Shown one piece after another: positions 35,268 to 46,425 of a stretch of DNA of 64,000 nucleotides; within the stretch, counting starts at the first letter, position 1; every line of letters starts with the position of its first letter. The position numbers were made by a program, and so were the translations under genes. The stretch comes from Caballeronia sp. dw_276 (GTDB lineage: Bacteria > Pseudomonadota > Gammaproteobacteria > Burkholderiales > Burkholderiaceae): the NCBI RefSeq assembly GCF_018449635.1, contig NZ_JAAVUV010000009.1, positions 1 through 64,000 of the forward strand, written 5' to 3'. A model generated the notes under the pieces. It had not been told where the DNA came from, searched no databases, and worked only from the letters and a program-made list of their open reading frames with translations.

Positions 35268-37794
35268 ACGCGTGCCATACCTTGTATGGCGTTTTGTCGA
35301 AAAGAGCCGCGCGGAGTTGCTGCGTGCTCTCCATCCACGTCAGCCACGGCAATGAAGCCGACGGTGGCGCTGCATGCTTGCGGTCCAATGCGATCCACTG
35401 CTTGACTGCCGCGGCCAGGCAAGCCGTGGTATCGCCCTCGAAATACATGGCATGGTCGCCTGCCACCTCCCGAAACACGGGAATGTCACGCGCCAGAATG
35501 GGAAGCCCTTTCTGCGCCGCTTCGATCAGAGGCAGGCCAAACCCCTCACCCAACGACGCAGCGAGCAAACAGGAAGAGGCGCCGTAGACCTTGTCGAGGT
35601 ACTCGTCGCTGATCCCTTCGAGCCAGACAAACCGCTTGTTTTGCTCGGCATGCCGTGCGAGCTTCTCCGGCAGATCGCCGATTCCCCAGCCGGCCTTGCC
35701 CACAATTACGAGGTTCACGTCGACGTCCGCGTCCCACAGCGCCTCGAAGGCGGCGAACGCCTGCAAATGCCCTTTGCGCGGCTCTACCGTGCCAACCATC
35801 ACGAAGGTAGGACGCGCCTTCAACACCTCGAGCACCTCGTGAGCGTCAGCAGGGAGGCCAAATGAAGGCTTGCTGTTTTCGATATCCGCGCCCAGGTGAA
35901 AATATCCAAGCTGGATGTCGCGCAGGCGATCGGGACGTGATGCGTTGAGCCAAGCTTCCACGTCATCCGCGACGGCGCGCGAGATTGAAATGAGCCCGTC
36001 CGAGATCCTGGCTATCGTTTCAATCCATGTGGGAAAGCATTGCGCAATCCCGTCGTGGAACCACTCTGGCCGAACTACAGGCAAGAGGTCATACACAACA
36101 AAGTGGATCCGGACGCCGCGATCGCGCTGCATCTGGAACCAGGCTTCGGCAGGGACAGCGACGTCGGCGATAAGGTCCAGGCCGAGAAAGGTATCGCCTG
36201 CCTGTGTGTCGACCCAGTCGTCGTCGACTTCAACGTCCACCGACGGCTCGAGCATGCGCCAAAAAGCGTTTGCGTACCTATACGACATGTGCTCCCGATC
36301 AAGTCGCACTGGCCTCACCGACCAGCCCGGGGGAGGTGATTTAAGCAAGCACAACATGATCGAGCGGGTGACGCGCTGAATCCCCGACTTGGCGTCGAAT
36401 GCACTCAAAATGGAGACGTCCACCAGAAGTTGTGGCACGCGCTGCGAACGCAAGTTGAGGCTGATGGCATGAGCGCACGCTACCGTATCTGTCTGAACGG
36501 TTTCCCCAAGTTTCGTCAGTGCACAGATCAACGCCCGGTAGGGGTCGTCCGGGCTGCGCACCGATCCTTGCGTAGACGAATCGGCATGAGCGCGTTCAAA
36601 CCCGGCAATTGCCTTCCTTGCTGTGGCATCCCAGGAGAAGAGCTTGACCCGATCCAAGGCGTTGTCGCAAAGGCTCTGCCAATAGGCCGGGTCGGACAGC
36701 GCGCGATGCATCATGTCCGCCATCTGCGTCAGGTCGAGCGGATCGAACAACGCGTCCTCACGGCCGATGACCTCAGGCACGCTGGTCGTTGCAGAGCCGA
36801 TGACGGCGGCACCGCACGCCATGGCCTCGAGCGCCGGCAGACCAAAACCCTCATGCAACGAAGGAAAAACGAACAGCTGACACAGACTGTAGAGTGCGAT
36901 TAAGTCGTTGTCCGATACGTAGTCGGCGAGCACGAGTTCATCGGCGCTCAGGCCTTGCGCCTGTGCAAGCTCGGTAAAGCGAATGCGGTCAAGCGCTGTC
37001 GGCTGGCAGACAATGAACAACTGGTGACCCCGGCGCAGCGCTTCAGGCAACCTGGCATAAGCGGTGATCAGGCCGTCGAGGTTCTTTCGCGGCTCGGCAA
37101 TACCCGTTGTCATCACGAACGAGCGAGAGAGTCCAAAGCGCTCTTTCACAACGCCCGCCTCGGTTTCAGTCATGACGCGGCGCTTGAAATTATCGCCAGC
37201 CGCCGATGAAATACTCGTCATGTGTTCGGGGGATATGCCCAGTTCGCGCTGCGCTTCCACCGAGCAGAAGTCGGAAATCGCCAGCAGCATGTCCGCGCGC
37301 TTGAGCGCTTCAATCTTCTCGTAGTAATGCTTGCGGCGCGCTTCGTCGGCCAGATGTCTTGCCGGGTCCAGATACGGAATGAGGTCGTAGAGAGTGACGG
37401 CCACAAGCGTGGTTTTGTCGAACATCTTGACTGAGGTCATGGTCGTATCCACGTAGCCCTCGAACAAACTGCTGATGTGCACGAGATCCGGTTCGAGCTC
37501 GGCAATCGCGTGCTCGCGAATGAGCTCAGCTGCGCGCACCCTCCAGTCATCCATGGGTTGGTACGGGGTCAGAGGCGGCAGGGAGAACACGACGATGCGA
37601 TCAAGCGGCAGCAAGCCGTCAAAAGCTGCCCGGATCGATTCGATCGTTCCTGGAAAGAGGTCGCTGAGAACGATCCAGACCTCATGCTCCCCGGCGTTGC
37701 GCGCAATTGCCTTCGCCAGCGCAATACTGTATCGACCAATGCCCCTGAAGCGACTGACGGACTGACAACCTTGCAAATCTAAGACAATGCGCAT
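35248..37794 (-). CDS. Two-domain GT4-GT4 glycosyltransferase (WbdA-like)
   Basis: An 848-residue protein with two complete GT-B glycosyltransferase units. Unit 1 (1-400) starts MRIVLDLQGCQSVSRFRGIG and has HEGFGLPALEAMACG; unit 2 (about 450-848) has VDVSILSAFDAKSGIQRVT and LGEGFGLPLIEAAQKG, each with E-x7-E. The start and the length are like WbdA of E. coli O8/O9a, a bifunctional polymerising mannosyltransferase that works with Wzm/Wzt export. A polymerase making two alternating linkages with GDP-mannose or GDP-rhamnose is a reasonable inference. It follows a coiled-coil gene by 15 bases. Confidence 0.83.
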   Translation of the reverse strand: MRIVLDLQGCQSVSRFRGIGRYSIALAKAIARNAGEHEVWIVLSDLFPGTIESIRAAFDGLLPLDRIVVFSLPPLTPYQPMDDWRVRAAELIREHAIAELEPDLVHISSLFEGYVDTTMTSVKMFDKTTLVAVTLYDLIPYLDPARHLADEARRKHYYEKIEALKRADMLLAISDFCSVEAQRELGISPEHMTSISSAAGDNFKRRVMTETEAGVVKERFGLSRSFVMTTGIAEPRKNLDGLITAYARLPEALRRGHQLFIVCQPTALDRIRFTELAQAQGLSADELVLADYVSDNDLIALYSLCQLFVFPSLHEGFGLPALEAMACGAAVIGSATTSVPEVIGREDALFDPLDLTQMADMMHRALSDPAYWQSLCDNALDRVKLFSWDATARKAIAGFERAHADSSTQGSVRSPDDPYRALICALTKLGETVQTDTVACAHAISLNLRSQRVPQLLVDVSILSAFDAKSGIQRVTRSIMLCLLKSPPPGWSVRPVRLDREHMSYRYANAFWRMLEPSVDVEVDDDWVDTQAGDTFLGLDLIADVAVPAEAWFQMQRDRGVRIHFVVYDLLPVVRPEWFHDGIAQCFPTWIETIARISDGLISISRAVADDVEAWLNASRPDRLRDIQLGYFHLGADIENSKPSFGLPADAHEVLEVLKARPTFVMVGTVEPRKGHLQAFAAFEALWDADVDVNLVIVGKAGWGIGDLPEKLARHAEQNKRFVWLEGISDEYLDKVYGASSCLLAASLGEGFGLPLIEAAQKGLPILARDIPVFREVAGDHAMYFEGDTTACLAAAVKQWIALDRKHAAPPSASLPWLTWMESTQQLRAALFDKTPYKVWHASKTENR

Positions 37795-37809
37795 CGAAAC
37801 ACCGGGAAA

Positions 37810-38427
37810 TTATTTTGCGGAAGAAGTCCGTGCTGCCAGTATGTCTGCATGCACTTTGCGCCCGCGCGCGGTCAGACGATCAACAGTTTCAACTGCAGGC
37901 AAGGCTGCACCGGGCACATAACCTTGTACTGCGTTGTAGCCCGCGAGACGAATCATTCGCGCACGCAAGCCGGGGAATTGTGCAAGAAGCAGCGCGATGC
38001 GCTCTCTGAGCGCGGGACGGCTGCGGACATATGCGGCACCATGCAGCACGAATTGCCGCGCAGTGTTCCTTGCGATGTTCTTTGAACCCTTCATCCTGAG
38101 CAGCGCCTGACCGCCCACGCGAACGGGCGATGTAACGCGCCAGCTTGTACTGCGTTGCATGAGCGCGATATTCGCCTCGTGCACACTCGCCCGTTCCTCA
38201 GCGGCTTCCGCCCGCTTCTGCGCGAGGCGCAATTGCGTTTCCAGTTCACGCAAACGAAGCAATTGCTGCGCGGCCAATGCCTCGCGCGCGCGCAAATCCG
38301 CAATGATTGCTTCGAGCACCTTTATGCGATCCTCGGCAGCCGGACCTGCGCCCCTTCGGTTCGTACCGGACACGGCTAACGGAGCAATGTCCGTCGCTTG
38401 CGCCGGCTTGATTGGTTCGTCGTTCAT
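37810..38427 (-). CDS. Coiled-coil protein with SWR-type segment
   Basis: 205 residues: a low-complexity N-terminus (1-30), a coiled coil (about 31-97, leucine/alanine/arginine rich), then STSWRVTSPVRVGGQALLRM and a basic helical C-terminal part. The segment after the coil matches that in the 135-residue protein at 31820 and in the 1109-residue fusion. It is encoded 15 bases before the WbdA-like polymerase, suggesting a physical partner of it. No enzymatic motif. Function unknown; a membrane-recruiting or chain-length-setting adaptor is a guess. Confidence 0.65.
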   Translation of the reverse strand: MNDEPIKPAQATDIAPLAVSGTNRRGAGPAAEDRIKVLEAIIADLRAREALAAQQLLRLRELETQLRLAQKRAEAAEERASVHEANIALMQRSTSWRVTSPVRVGGQALLRMKGSKNIARNTARQFVLHGAAYVRSRPALRERIALLLAQFPGLRARMIRLAGYNAVQGYVPGAALPAVETVDRLTARGRKVHADILAARTSSAK

Positions 38428-38468
38428 ATTTTTAACGCGTTCGGGTGTGCACCCGCATAAAACTTTCA

Positions 38469-38536
38469 GAGCCGGACAATACCAAGTCCGGCTCCAGTTT
38501 GAATCAGTCGTGGTACGTGGTCCGGCGGGACCACGT
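38469..38536 (-). terminator. Double hairpin downstream of gmd
   Basis: Two perfect 9-bp hairpins: 38515-38523 with 38528-38536 (4-base loop) and 38469-38477 with 38486-38494 (8-base loop). Both lie just past the gmd stop on the minus strand; the second is followed by TGAAAGTTTT. Likely terminator or mRNA-stabilising pair separating gmd from the coiled-coil gene. Confidence 0.6.
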
Positions 38537-38545
38537 GACAGTGCC

Positions 38546-40204
<1,659 letters not shown>

Positions 40205-40900
40205 ATGAACCGTTCTCAAACGTCCGGATTAAGCGTTCCCGAGGCCGTGCAGGATGTCGTACGGCAGCCCACCTCGGTCACCCGAGCGAAGCGCGAGGCT
40301 GCGCAGGAACACCGGGGGGTCGTTGTCTGGATAACAGGCAGGCCGGGTTCCGGCAAATCAACCTTGGCCGATGCAACCGAGCGACAGCTTTATGCACTTG
40401 GCCTTCGAACCGTCTTGCTGGACGGCGACAATCTCCGTCTAGGCTTATGTTCCGATTTGGGCTTTTCCGAAGATGACCGCAATGAGAACGTGCGACGCGC
40501 AGCCGAAACCGCCAAGCTCTTTATGGATTGCGGCATAGTCGTACTTGTGGCGCTCGTTTCCCCTATCCGGCAAACACGCGAGCAGATCAAGAAACTCTTC
40601 AAAACGGGGGACTTTTTCGAGATATTTTGTTGTTGTCCGCCGTCGCTATGCGAAGACCGCGATCCGAAAGGTCATTATGCCCGGGCGAGACGCGGTGAAA
40701 TTAAGGAGTTCACCGGCGTTTCGTCGCAGTATGAAGAACCGCTGTACCCGGCACTACGCTTGGAGACAGGCAAGCAAACTGCAAAAGAAAGTACTCGTTT
40801 ACTTACCAACTTCATACTGAGCCGATGCGTGCACTCACCCGAGGTCATTGCCGAACGTCTAACCTTGTTGGCAGGAAAGGCACGTTCAGCCGATAGTTGA
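40205..40900 (+). CDS. cysC: Adenylyl-sulfate (APS) kinase
   Basis: 231 residues. After a 38-residue N-terminal extension comes Walker A WITGRPGSGKSTLADA (45-53 core), LLDGDNLRLGLCSDLGFS, ENVRRAAETAKLF, the SP-x-R element in ALVSPIRQTREQ, and CEDRDPKGHYARARRGEIKE with FTGVSSQYE, all in CysC order. It phosphorylates APS to PAPS. Two changes from the usual sequence are visible: GRPGSGKST rather than GLSGSGKST, and NLRLGLCSDL where CysC usually has NVRHGLNRDL. Its place inside the polysaccharide locus suggests it feeds the sulfotransferase at 21.4 kb rather than cysteine synthesis. GGAGG precedes the ATG. It is convergent with rfbD. Confidence 0.85.
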   Translation: MNRSQTSGLSVPEAVQDVVRQPTSVTRAKREAAQEHRGVVVWITGRPGSGKSTLADATERQLYALGLRTVLLDGDNLRLGLCSDLGFSEDDRNENVRRAAETAKLFMDCGIVVLVALVSPIRQTREQIKKLFKTGDFFEIFCCCPPSLCEDRDPKGHYARARRGEIKEFTGVSSQYEEPLYPALRLETGKQTAKESTRLLTNFILSRCVHSPEVIAERLTLLAGKARSADS

Positions 40901-40914
40901 TCAAACTTTGACGA

Positions 40915-41844
40915 TCAAATGCGCTTAAGCCCATTCATACACAGCTTCAATGCATCGTCCCAAGGCGGTGCCCGCAGCCCGAAAGTTTCAAAGAGTTTCT
41001 CGTTGGACATTCTGGAATTAGACGGGCGGGTCGCCGGCGCCGAATAAGAGGCCCCCGGGATGGGGTTGACACGAGGCTTTAAATCGAGGGTCGAGTTAGC
41101 GAAGATAGCCTCGGCAAACCCGTGCCACGACGTCGCGCCCGATGCAGTCAGGTGATACGTTCCCGAGTTTTCTGCCCACCAGTCACGTTTGCCAATAGTC
41201 GCCTGAGCGAGCACATTGGCCGACAACGCGGCAATCGTGACCGCCCACGTTGGAGCGCCGAATTGATCCGCGACTATGCTGAGTTCGTCTCGTTCGGCGC
41301 CAAGCCGGAGCATGGTCAACAGAAAGTTCTTGCCCCGCGCTCCATACACCCAGCTCGTGCGGAATACCAGGTAGTCGCAACCTGACAATGCAATTGCTTC
41401 CTCCCCTGCCAGCTTGCTCTTGCCGTAGATGTTTTGGGGATTGACTGCATCCTCTTCCGTGTATGGTGCACCCTTGCTGCCGTCGAAAACATAATCGGTC
41501 GAATAGTGGACCAGTCTCGCGCCAAGGCGTTTTGCTTCTTCGGCAAAAACGCCTGGCGCCTCCGCATTCAGGCGCATGCAGACGTCAATGTCGCTTTCGG
41601 CCCTGTCCACCGCCGTGTAGGCGGCCGGATTGACGATGAGAGCAGGTCTGACTTCTCTCACCACGCGCCGGATTTGGTCAAGATCGCCAAGATCGAGCCC
41701 GGCGCGATCAAGCGCCACCACCTTGCCCAGTCCTTGAAGACTCCTCGCCAGCTCGAACCCGACCTGCCCCGTGGAGCCGGTCAGCAGGATTGTCGCTTCC
41801 GTCTGCTTGATTTCGGTCGGCTTCGTTTCATTGCGCTTAGTCAT
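40915..41844 (-). CDS. rfbD: dTDP-4-dehydrorhamnose reductase
   Basis: 309 residues of the RmlD/RfbD SDR family: LLTGSTGQVGFELARSL (NADPH motif), NPAAYTAVDRAESD, the YSTDYVFDG segment and catalytic YGKSKLAGE. It carries out the last step of dTDP-L-rhamnose synthesis. Last gene of the rfbBACD operon, 12 bases after rfbC. AAGGA precedes the ATG. The first 18 residues are a polar extension. Confidence 0.93.
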   Translation of the reverse strand: MTKRNETKPTEIKQTEATILLTGSTGQVGFELARSLQGLGKVVALDRAGLDLGDLDQIRRVVREVRPALIVNPAAYTAVDRAESDIDVCMRLNAEAPGVFAEEAKRLGARLVHYSTDYVFDGSKGAPYTEEDAVNPQNIYGKSKLAGEEAIALSGCDYLVFRTSWVYGARGKNFLLTMLRLGAERDELSIVADQFGAPTWAVTIAALSANVLAQATIGKRDWWAENSGTYHLTASGATSWHGFAEAIFANSTLDLKPRVNPIPGASYSAPATRPSNSRMSNEKLFETFGLRAPPWDDALKLCMNGLKRI

Positions 41845-41856
41845 AGAAACGCGTCC

Positions 41857-42408
41857 TTACGCAAAGTGATCGGCATCGGACAGCAGCTTGCCCGCGGCAT
41901 CCTTGGCGGCCAGCAACGGTTCGAAGTCAATCGGCCAGTCGATTCCCAACGCCGGATCATTCCAGAGCAAACTCCGTTCATGCTCGGGGTACCAATAGTC
42001 GGTCGTTTTGTAAAGGAACTGGGCCATGTCGGATAACACGACGAAGCCGTGCGCAAAGCCCGGTGGAACCCACATCTGGCGATGATTCGATTCCGACAGC
42101 AACGCGCCTGTCCATGCACCAAAGTTCGGCGAATTCTTGCGAAGGTCAACGGCAACGTCGAACACTTCACCCTCTACCACCCGCACAAGCTTGCCCTGGG
42201 CGTGCTCGATCTGATAATGCAGACCGCGCAGCACGCCTTTAGAGGACCGGGAATGATTGTCCTGCACGAAGGTGACATCCACACCCGTTTGCTCAGCAAA
42301 TTCCCGGGCGTTGAAGCTTTCGTAGAAATAGCCCCGCGCGTCGCCGAAAACTTTCGGCTCGATCAGTTTGATCTCGGGCAAGGAGGTGTCTTTTATCTGG
42401 ATTGCCAT
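41857..42408 (-). CDS. rfbC: dTDP-4-dehydrorhamnose 3,5-epimerase
   Basis: 183 residues, the normal RmlC size. Cupin enzyme with the conserved [20 protein letters not shown] (catalytic His), [25 protein letters not shown] and a late [13 protein letters not shown] with the catalytic Tyr. Third step of dTDP-L-rhamnose synthesis. The gene starts inside the end of rfbA (16-base overlap). Confidence 0.94.
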   Translation of the reverse strand: MAIQIKDTSLPEIKLIEPKVFGDARGYFYESFNAREFAEQTGVDVTFVQDNHSRSSKGVLRGLHYQIEHAQGKLVRVVEGEVFDVAVDLRKNSPNFGAWTGALLSESNHRQMWVPPGFAHGFVVLSDMAQFLYKTTDYWYPEHERSLLWNDPALGIDWPIDFEPLLAAKDAAGKLLSDADHFA

Positions 42409-43286
42409 GCGACTTGGTCGTCAGGGAGGTTGAGGAGATATTGCCCGTACGCGTTTTTCGCGAGGGGTGCGGCCAGCTTCAAGAGTTGCTCGGGGTCGAT
42501 CCACGCACGCCTGTACGCAATTTCCTCGGGGCACGCAACCACGAGTCCCTGCCGCTTTTGCAACGTTGCAATAAACGTAGCCGCTTCGATCAACGAATCG
42601 TGCGTACCGGTGTCAAGCCACGCATAGCCCCGACCCATGATCTCGACGTTGAGTTTTCCTTCTTTCAGATAACGCGAATTAACGTCGGTAATTTCGAGTT
42701 CGCCGCGCGCCGACGGTTTGATTTCGGTAACGAAGTCGCAGACCTTGTTGTCGTAGAAATATAGGCCCGTGACGGCGTAGCTTGAGCGCGGTTTAGCAGG
42801 CTTTTCTTCTATCGATATCGCGCGAAATTCCTTGTCGAACTCCACAACGCCGTACCGATCCGGATCCTGCACGTGATAGGCAAATACGGTCGCGCAGTCA
42901 GTCCGGGCGTCGGCGCGCTCTAACTGCGTCGCGAGATCATGGCCGTAGAAAATATTGTCGCCGAGTATCAGCGCGGAAGGATCATTCCCAATGAAGTCCT
43001 TGCCAATCACAAATGCTTGCGCTAGCCCATCAGGAGTCGGTTGAACCTGGTAGCGGATATTCATGCCCCACTGGCTGCCGTCGCCAAGCATGGCTTCGAA
43101 ACGCGGGGTGTCCTGCGGGGTCGAAATGATCAACACGTCTCGAATGCCGGCGATCATCAGCGTGGACAGCGGATAGTAGATCATCGGCTTGTCGTACACG
43201 GGCAGCAACTGCTTCGAGACGACGTGGGTAATCGGATAAAGCCGTGTGCCCGAGCCGCCGGCGAGAATTATGCCTTTACGCGCCAT
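42393..43286 (-). CDS. rfbA: Glucose-1-phosphate thymidylyltransferase
   Basis: 297 residues. [17 protein letters not shown] at the N-terminus is the nucleotidyltransferase signature; [23 protein letters not shown] and [17 protein letters not shown] follow in family order. It activates glucose-1-phosphate with dTTP as the first step of the dTDP-L-rhamnose pathway. Start at 43286 is preferred over an upstream frame because AGGA precedes it and the conserved core begins there. It overlaps rfbB by 11 bases. Confidence 0.94.
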   Translation of the reverse strand: MARKGIILAGGSGTRLYPITHVVSKQLLPVYDKPMIYYPLSTLMIAGIRDVLIISTPQDTPRFEAMLGDGSQWGMNIRYQVQPTPDGLAQAFVIGKDFIGNDPSALILGDNIFYGHDLATQLERADARTDCATVFAYHVQDPDRYGVVEFDKEFRAISIEEKPAKPRSSYAVTGLYFYDNKVCDFVTEIKPSARGELEITDVNSRYLKEGKLNVEIMGRGYAWLDTGTHDSLIEAATFIATLQKRQGLVVACPEEIAYRRAWIDPEQLLKLAAPLAKNAYGQYLLNLPDDQVAWQSR

Positions 43287-44364
43287 GAACATCTTCCTGT
43301 TTGTCAGTACGTTGTGCGTAATTGGTTTCGACCCACTTGAGGTACTCACCAGATGCGACTTCCTCGCACCAGGCTTGATTGTCAAGATACCACTGCACAG
43401 TCTTTCTCAGTCCTGTCTCAAAGGTCTCTGCCGGCTTCCAGCCCAACTCTCGCTCGAGCTTGCTTGCATCGATGGCATATCGGCGGTCATGGCCGGGGCG
43501 GTCCGCGACATACGTTATCTGATCACGATACGAACCGCTTTTCTTGGGGCTCAATTCATCCAACAGGTCGCAAAGCGTGTGCACGACATCGAGATTTTTT
43601 TTCTCGTTCCAGCCACCCACGTTGTAGGTTTCGCCGGGCGTTCCGCGAGCCAGAACCTCACGAATAGCAACGCAATGGTCAACGACGTACAGCCAATCGC
43701 GCACGTTCTTTCCGTCGCCATACACGGGTAGCGGCTTTCCGGCCAAACCGTTGGCGATCATCAACGGAATGAGCTTTTCGGGAAACTGGTAAGGACCATA
43801 ATTGTTCGAGCAATTGGTGGTGAGTACCGGCAAGCCGTAAGTATGGTGATAAGCCCGCACGAGATGATCGGAGCCGGCTTTCGTCGCGGAATACGGGCTA
43901 TTCGGCGCGTAGGGCGTCGTTTCCGAAAATTGCGGATCAGTCGCAGAGAGGGATCCGAACACCTCGTCGGTGGATACATGCAGAAAGCGGAAATCCACTT
44001 TTTCCTGAGCCGGCAGACTGTTCCAATAGGCGCGTGTTGCCTCGAGCAGCGTAAAAGTGCCCACTACGTTGGTCTGCACGAAATCAGCCGGGCCGTGAAT
44101 CGAACGGTCGACGTGGCTCTCTGCGGCAAAATGCAGTATTGCGCGCGGCTTATGCTTGGCGAGCAGCGCATCCATTGCTGCGCGATCGCAGATATCCGCA
44201 CGCACGAATAGGTGATTTGGATTATCCCGTTGGCTGGCAAGTGTGCCCAAGTTACCCGCGTACGTCAGCTTATCGACGTTGAGAAGGCTTTCCTGTGAGC
44301 CCGCGAGCCAATCGAGGACAAAATTGGCGCCAATGAAACCCGCGCCGCCGGTCACTAAAATCAT
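43276..44364 (-). CDS. rfbB: dTDP-glucose 4,6-dehydratase
   Basis: 362 residues. NAD motif [15 protein letters not shown] at the N-terminus, STDEVFGSL, and catalytic [15 protein letters not shown] with [18 protein letters not shown]. Second step of the dTDP-L-rhamnose pathway and the first gene of the rfbBACD operon. The start at 44364 matches the family N-terminus; the longer frame to 44442 does not. The operon is transcribed away from apaH, an arrangement also found at Burkholderia O-antigen loci. Confidence 0.95.
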   Translation of the reverse strand: MILVTGGAGFIGANFVLDWLAGSQESLLNVDKLTYAGNLGTLASQRDNPNHLFVRADICDRAAMDALLAKHKPRAILHFAAESHVDRSIHGPADFVQTNVVGTFTLLEATRAYWNSLPAQEKVDFRFLHVSTDEVFGSLSATDPQFSETTPYAPNSPYSATKAGSDHLVRAYHHTYGLPVLTTNCSNNYGPYQFPEKLIPLMIANGLAGKPLPVYGDGKNVRDWLYVVDHCVAIREVLARGTPGETYNVGGWNEKKNLDVVHTLCDLLDELSPKKSGSYRDQITYVADRPGHDRRYAIDASKLERELGWKPAETFETGLRKTVQWYLDNQAWCEEVASGEYLKWVETNYAQRTDKQEDVHGA

Positions 44365-44731
44365 AGGTATGGTAGCTAGAACAGTAAAAGTCAACTGTAC
44401 CGTAATTCGACCGGAACACCATGTTTTGCGTCCGGCCAGCATTGCGGCGCACGTTTTTGAGTCCGCGAAAATATCACAGGTTCGGCGCCTGCCGGCTGAT
44501 TGGAGCGCCGGCCTTGGCCTTCTCGCTGCCCGATCCCGGTTGCCGCCGCGAGTTCATGTTCCTGGAAGACGTAATACAGCAAAACAAATTTGGCAGTTAA
44601 ACTGTTGTCCTCAGGATCACGGTAATCGCGCTTGACACCCGGCGGCAAGGCGGATCAGTCGAACAGCGATCAAAGCCGGTTTTGCCCATTCCCAGATTCT
44701 GTAGCCGTTTGCCCCACTTTTAGCCTCGCTT
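44365..44731. other. Divergent intergenic region rfbB/apaH
   Basis: 367 bases carrying the promoters of the rfb operon and apaH. A TTGACT lies at 44389-44394 on the minus strand but its partner -10 would fall at the rfbB start, so I do not assign it. No gene. Confidence 0.5.
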
Positions 44732-45586
44732 ATGCTGCTTTCCTCTTCACGATACCCCGTGCCTCTTGCCTTCGGCGACATCCAAGGCTGCCGAGAAGCT
44801 TTCCAGCGTCTGCTGGCAAAAGCCGCGCCGAGCGCTGACACGCCGCTCTGGTTCGCCGGCGACATCATCAATCGCGGCCCGGAGTCGCTCGCCACGCTGC
44901 GCGACCTGATTGCGCTCGGCGACCGCGCGGTCGCGGTCCTTGGCAACCACGACCTGCATTTGCTATCCGTATCGGCAGGTATTCGTAAGTCGAAAAAGGG
45001 CGACACCATTGATGAAATCCTCACCGCCCCGGACGCGGCCGATCTCCTCGACTGGATACGGCACCGCCCAATCGCGCATTTCGATCACGGCATGCTGATG
45101 GTACATGCAGGCGTTTTGCCGCAATGGGATGTGGCAACCACACTTGAACTCGCCGATGAACTCCAACGTGCGCTGCGCGCACCCAACTGGAAAGAGACGC
45201 TCGCAAGTCTCTATGGCAATGAACCAAACCGATGGAAACCAAAGCTCAAAGGCAGCGATCGTTTGCGCGTTGTGTGCAACGCGCTGACGCGCCTGCGTTT
45301 TTGTTCCGCCGATGGCGAAATGGACTTTTCGTCGAGCGGCGGCGTGGCTTCGGCGCCACCAGGATTCATTCCGTGGTTCGATGTGCCGTCACGGGGGACA
45401 TCGGATGTGACCGTAGTGTTTGGCCACTGGGCAGCGCTCGGGTTAGTCATCCGCGAAAACGTCATTGGACTCGACTCAGGATGCGTCTGGGGAGAAGAAC
45501 TGACCGCGGTGAAATTGGCGAGCGATCCAGCCGAGCGCACAGTCACGCAGGTGGATTGCCCGAACTGCCGCGTGGCGATGGAATAG
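44732..45586 (+). CDS. apaH: Symmetrical bis(5'-nucleosyl)-tetraphosphatase
   Basis: 284 residues of the metallophosphatase family. The signature blocks are PLAFGDIQGCREAF (D-x-Q here where many have D-x-H), WFAGDIINRGPESL and VLGNHDLHLLSV, then MVHAGVLPQWD and FGHWAALGL. It hydrolyses Ap4A to two ADP. The Q at the usual D-V-H position is also found in other ApaH proteins. It marks the border between the polysaccharide locus and core genes, and is convergent with plsC eight bases away. Confidence 0.93.
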   Translation: MLLSSSRYPVPLAFGDIQGCREAFQRLLAKAAPSADTPLWFAGDIINRGPESLATLRDLIALGDRAVAVLGNHDLHLLSVSAGIRKSKKGDTIDEILTAPDAADLLDWIRHRPIAHFDHGMLMVHAGVLPQWDVATTLELADELQRALRAPNWKETLASLYGNEPNRWKPKLKGSDRLRVVCNALTRLRFCSADGEMDFSSSGGVASAPPGFIPWFDVPSRGTSDVTVVFGHWAALGLVIRENVIGLDSGCVWGEELTAVKLASDPAERTVTQVDCPNCRVAME

Positions 45587-45593
45587 GCGCCGG

Positions 45594-46412
45594 CTAACGC
45601 CCAGGCGTAAGCCCTTCAAGGTCGGCGGACTCGGCGTCCACCGCTTCTTCAACTGCTTCTTCAACCGTCACCGCGCTCAGCCCCGCCTGCATCCTCCGCA
45701 ACGCTGTCTCGATCGCGCCCTGCGCGTCTTTCGCGAGCACCCTCCGGTCCGCCCCGGCCGCAATCGCATCGCAGACGTAGAGATGCGCGGTCAGCGGGGT
45801 CGTGCGCAGCATCGCATTAAGCGTAAAACTCAGCGTGAGGTCATCGATATAAGCCGGCGCCTCCGACTGCCTCCCATTGCCGTCTTCGTACATCAGGCAG
45901 ATCGGCTGCACAGGACAACCCGCCGATACCGCCGCCTGAAACAGATTCGAGTGAAACGGCAGCAAGTCCTTCCCCGCCGATGTCGTCCCTTCCGGGAACA
46001 CGCACATCAGTTCGCCGCGCTTTAACCGCTCGGACAGCTCATGCATGATGCGTTTTGCATCGCTGCGTTTCTCGCGCTGGAGAAAGATCGTGTCGAGTTG
46101 CTGCGCAAGCCATCCCACAATCGGCCATTGCCGCACTTCAGCCTTCGATACAAACGGCGTCGGCCGCCACGCATTGACCACGTAAATATCGATCCACGAC
46201 ACGTGATTGCCAACCACCAGCGCGCCGCTATCGAGCCGCGCCTGATCGTTGTGAACGACGAGTTTCATCCCGCATCGGCGCAACATTTCAAGCGACCACG
46301 CGCGGTTCAGTTCCATCCGCGTTTGCGGCGTCGCGGTGGGAAAACGCGTCGCCACGGTGAACATCCCGCGAAGCAGATGCGCAAAAATTCGAAGCTTGCG
46401 GAACGCGAGCAT
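45594..46412 (-). CDS. plsC: 1-acyl-sn-glycerol-3-phosphate acyltransferase
   Basis: 272 residues of the PlsC family: a membrane-associated N-terminus, the H-x4-D motif in VVGNHVSWIDIYV, and the FPEGTTS motif for glycerol-phosphate binding. It makes phosphatidic acid from lysophosphatidic acid at the inner membrane. It follows the dihydroorotase-like gene by 13 bases and is the last gene of the yqgE-ruvX-pyrR-pyrB-pyrC' run. A GAGG lies upstream of the ATG. An acidic tail extends the C-terminus by about 25 residues. Confidence 0.88.
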   Translation of the reverse strand: MLAFRKLRIFAHLLRGMFTVATRFPTATPQTRMELNRAWSLEMLRRCGMKLVVHNDQARLDSGALVVGNHVSWIDIYVVNAWRPTPFVSKAEVRQWPIVGWLAQQLDTIFLQREKRSDAKRIMHELSERLKRGELMCVFPEGTTSAGKDLLPFHSNLFQAAVSAGCPVQPICLMYEDGNGRQSEAPAYIDDLTLSFTLNAMLRTTPLTAHLYVCDAIAAGADRRVLAKDAQGAIETALRRMQAGLSAVTVEEAVEEAVDAESADLEGLTPGR

Positions 46413-46425
46413 GGTCTCTCAATCC

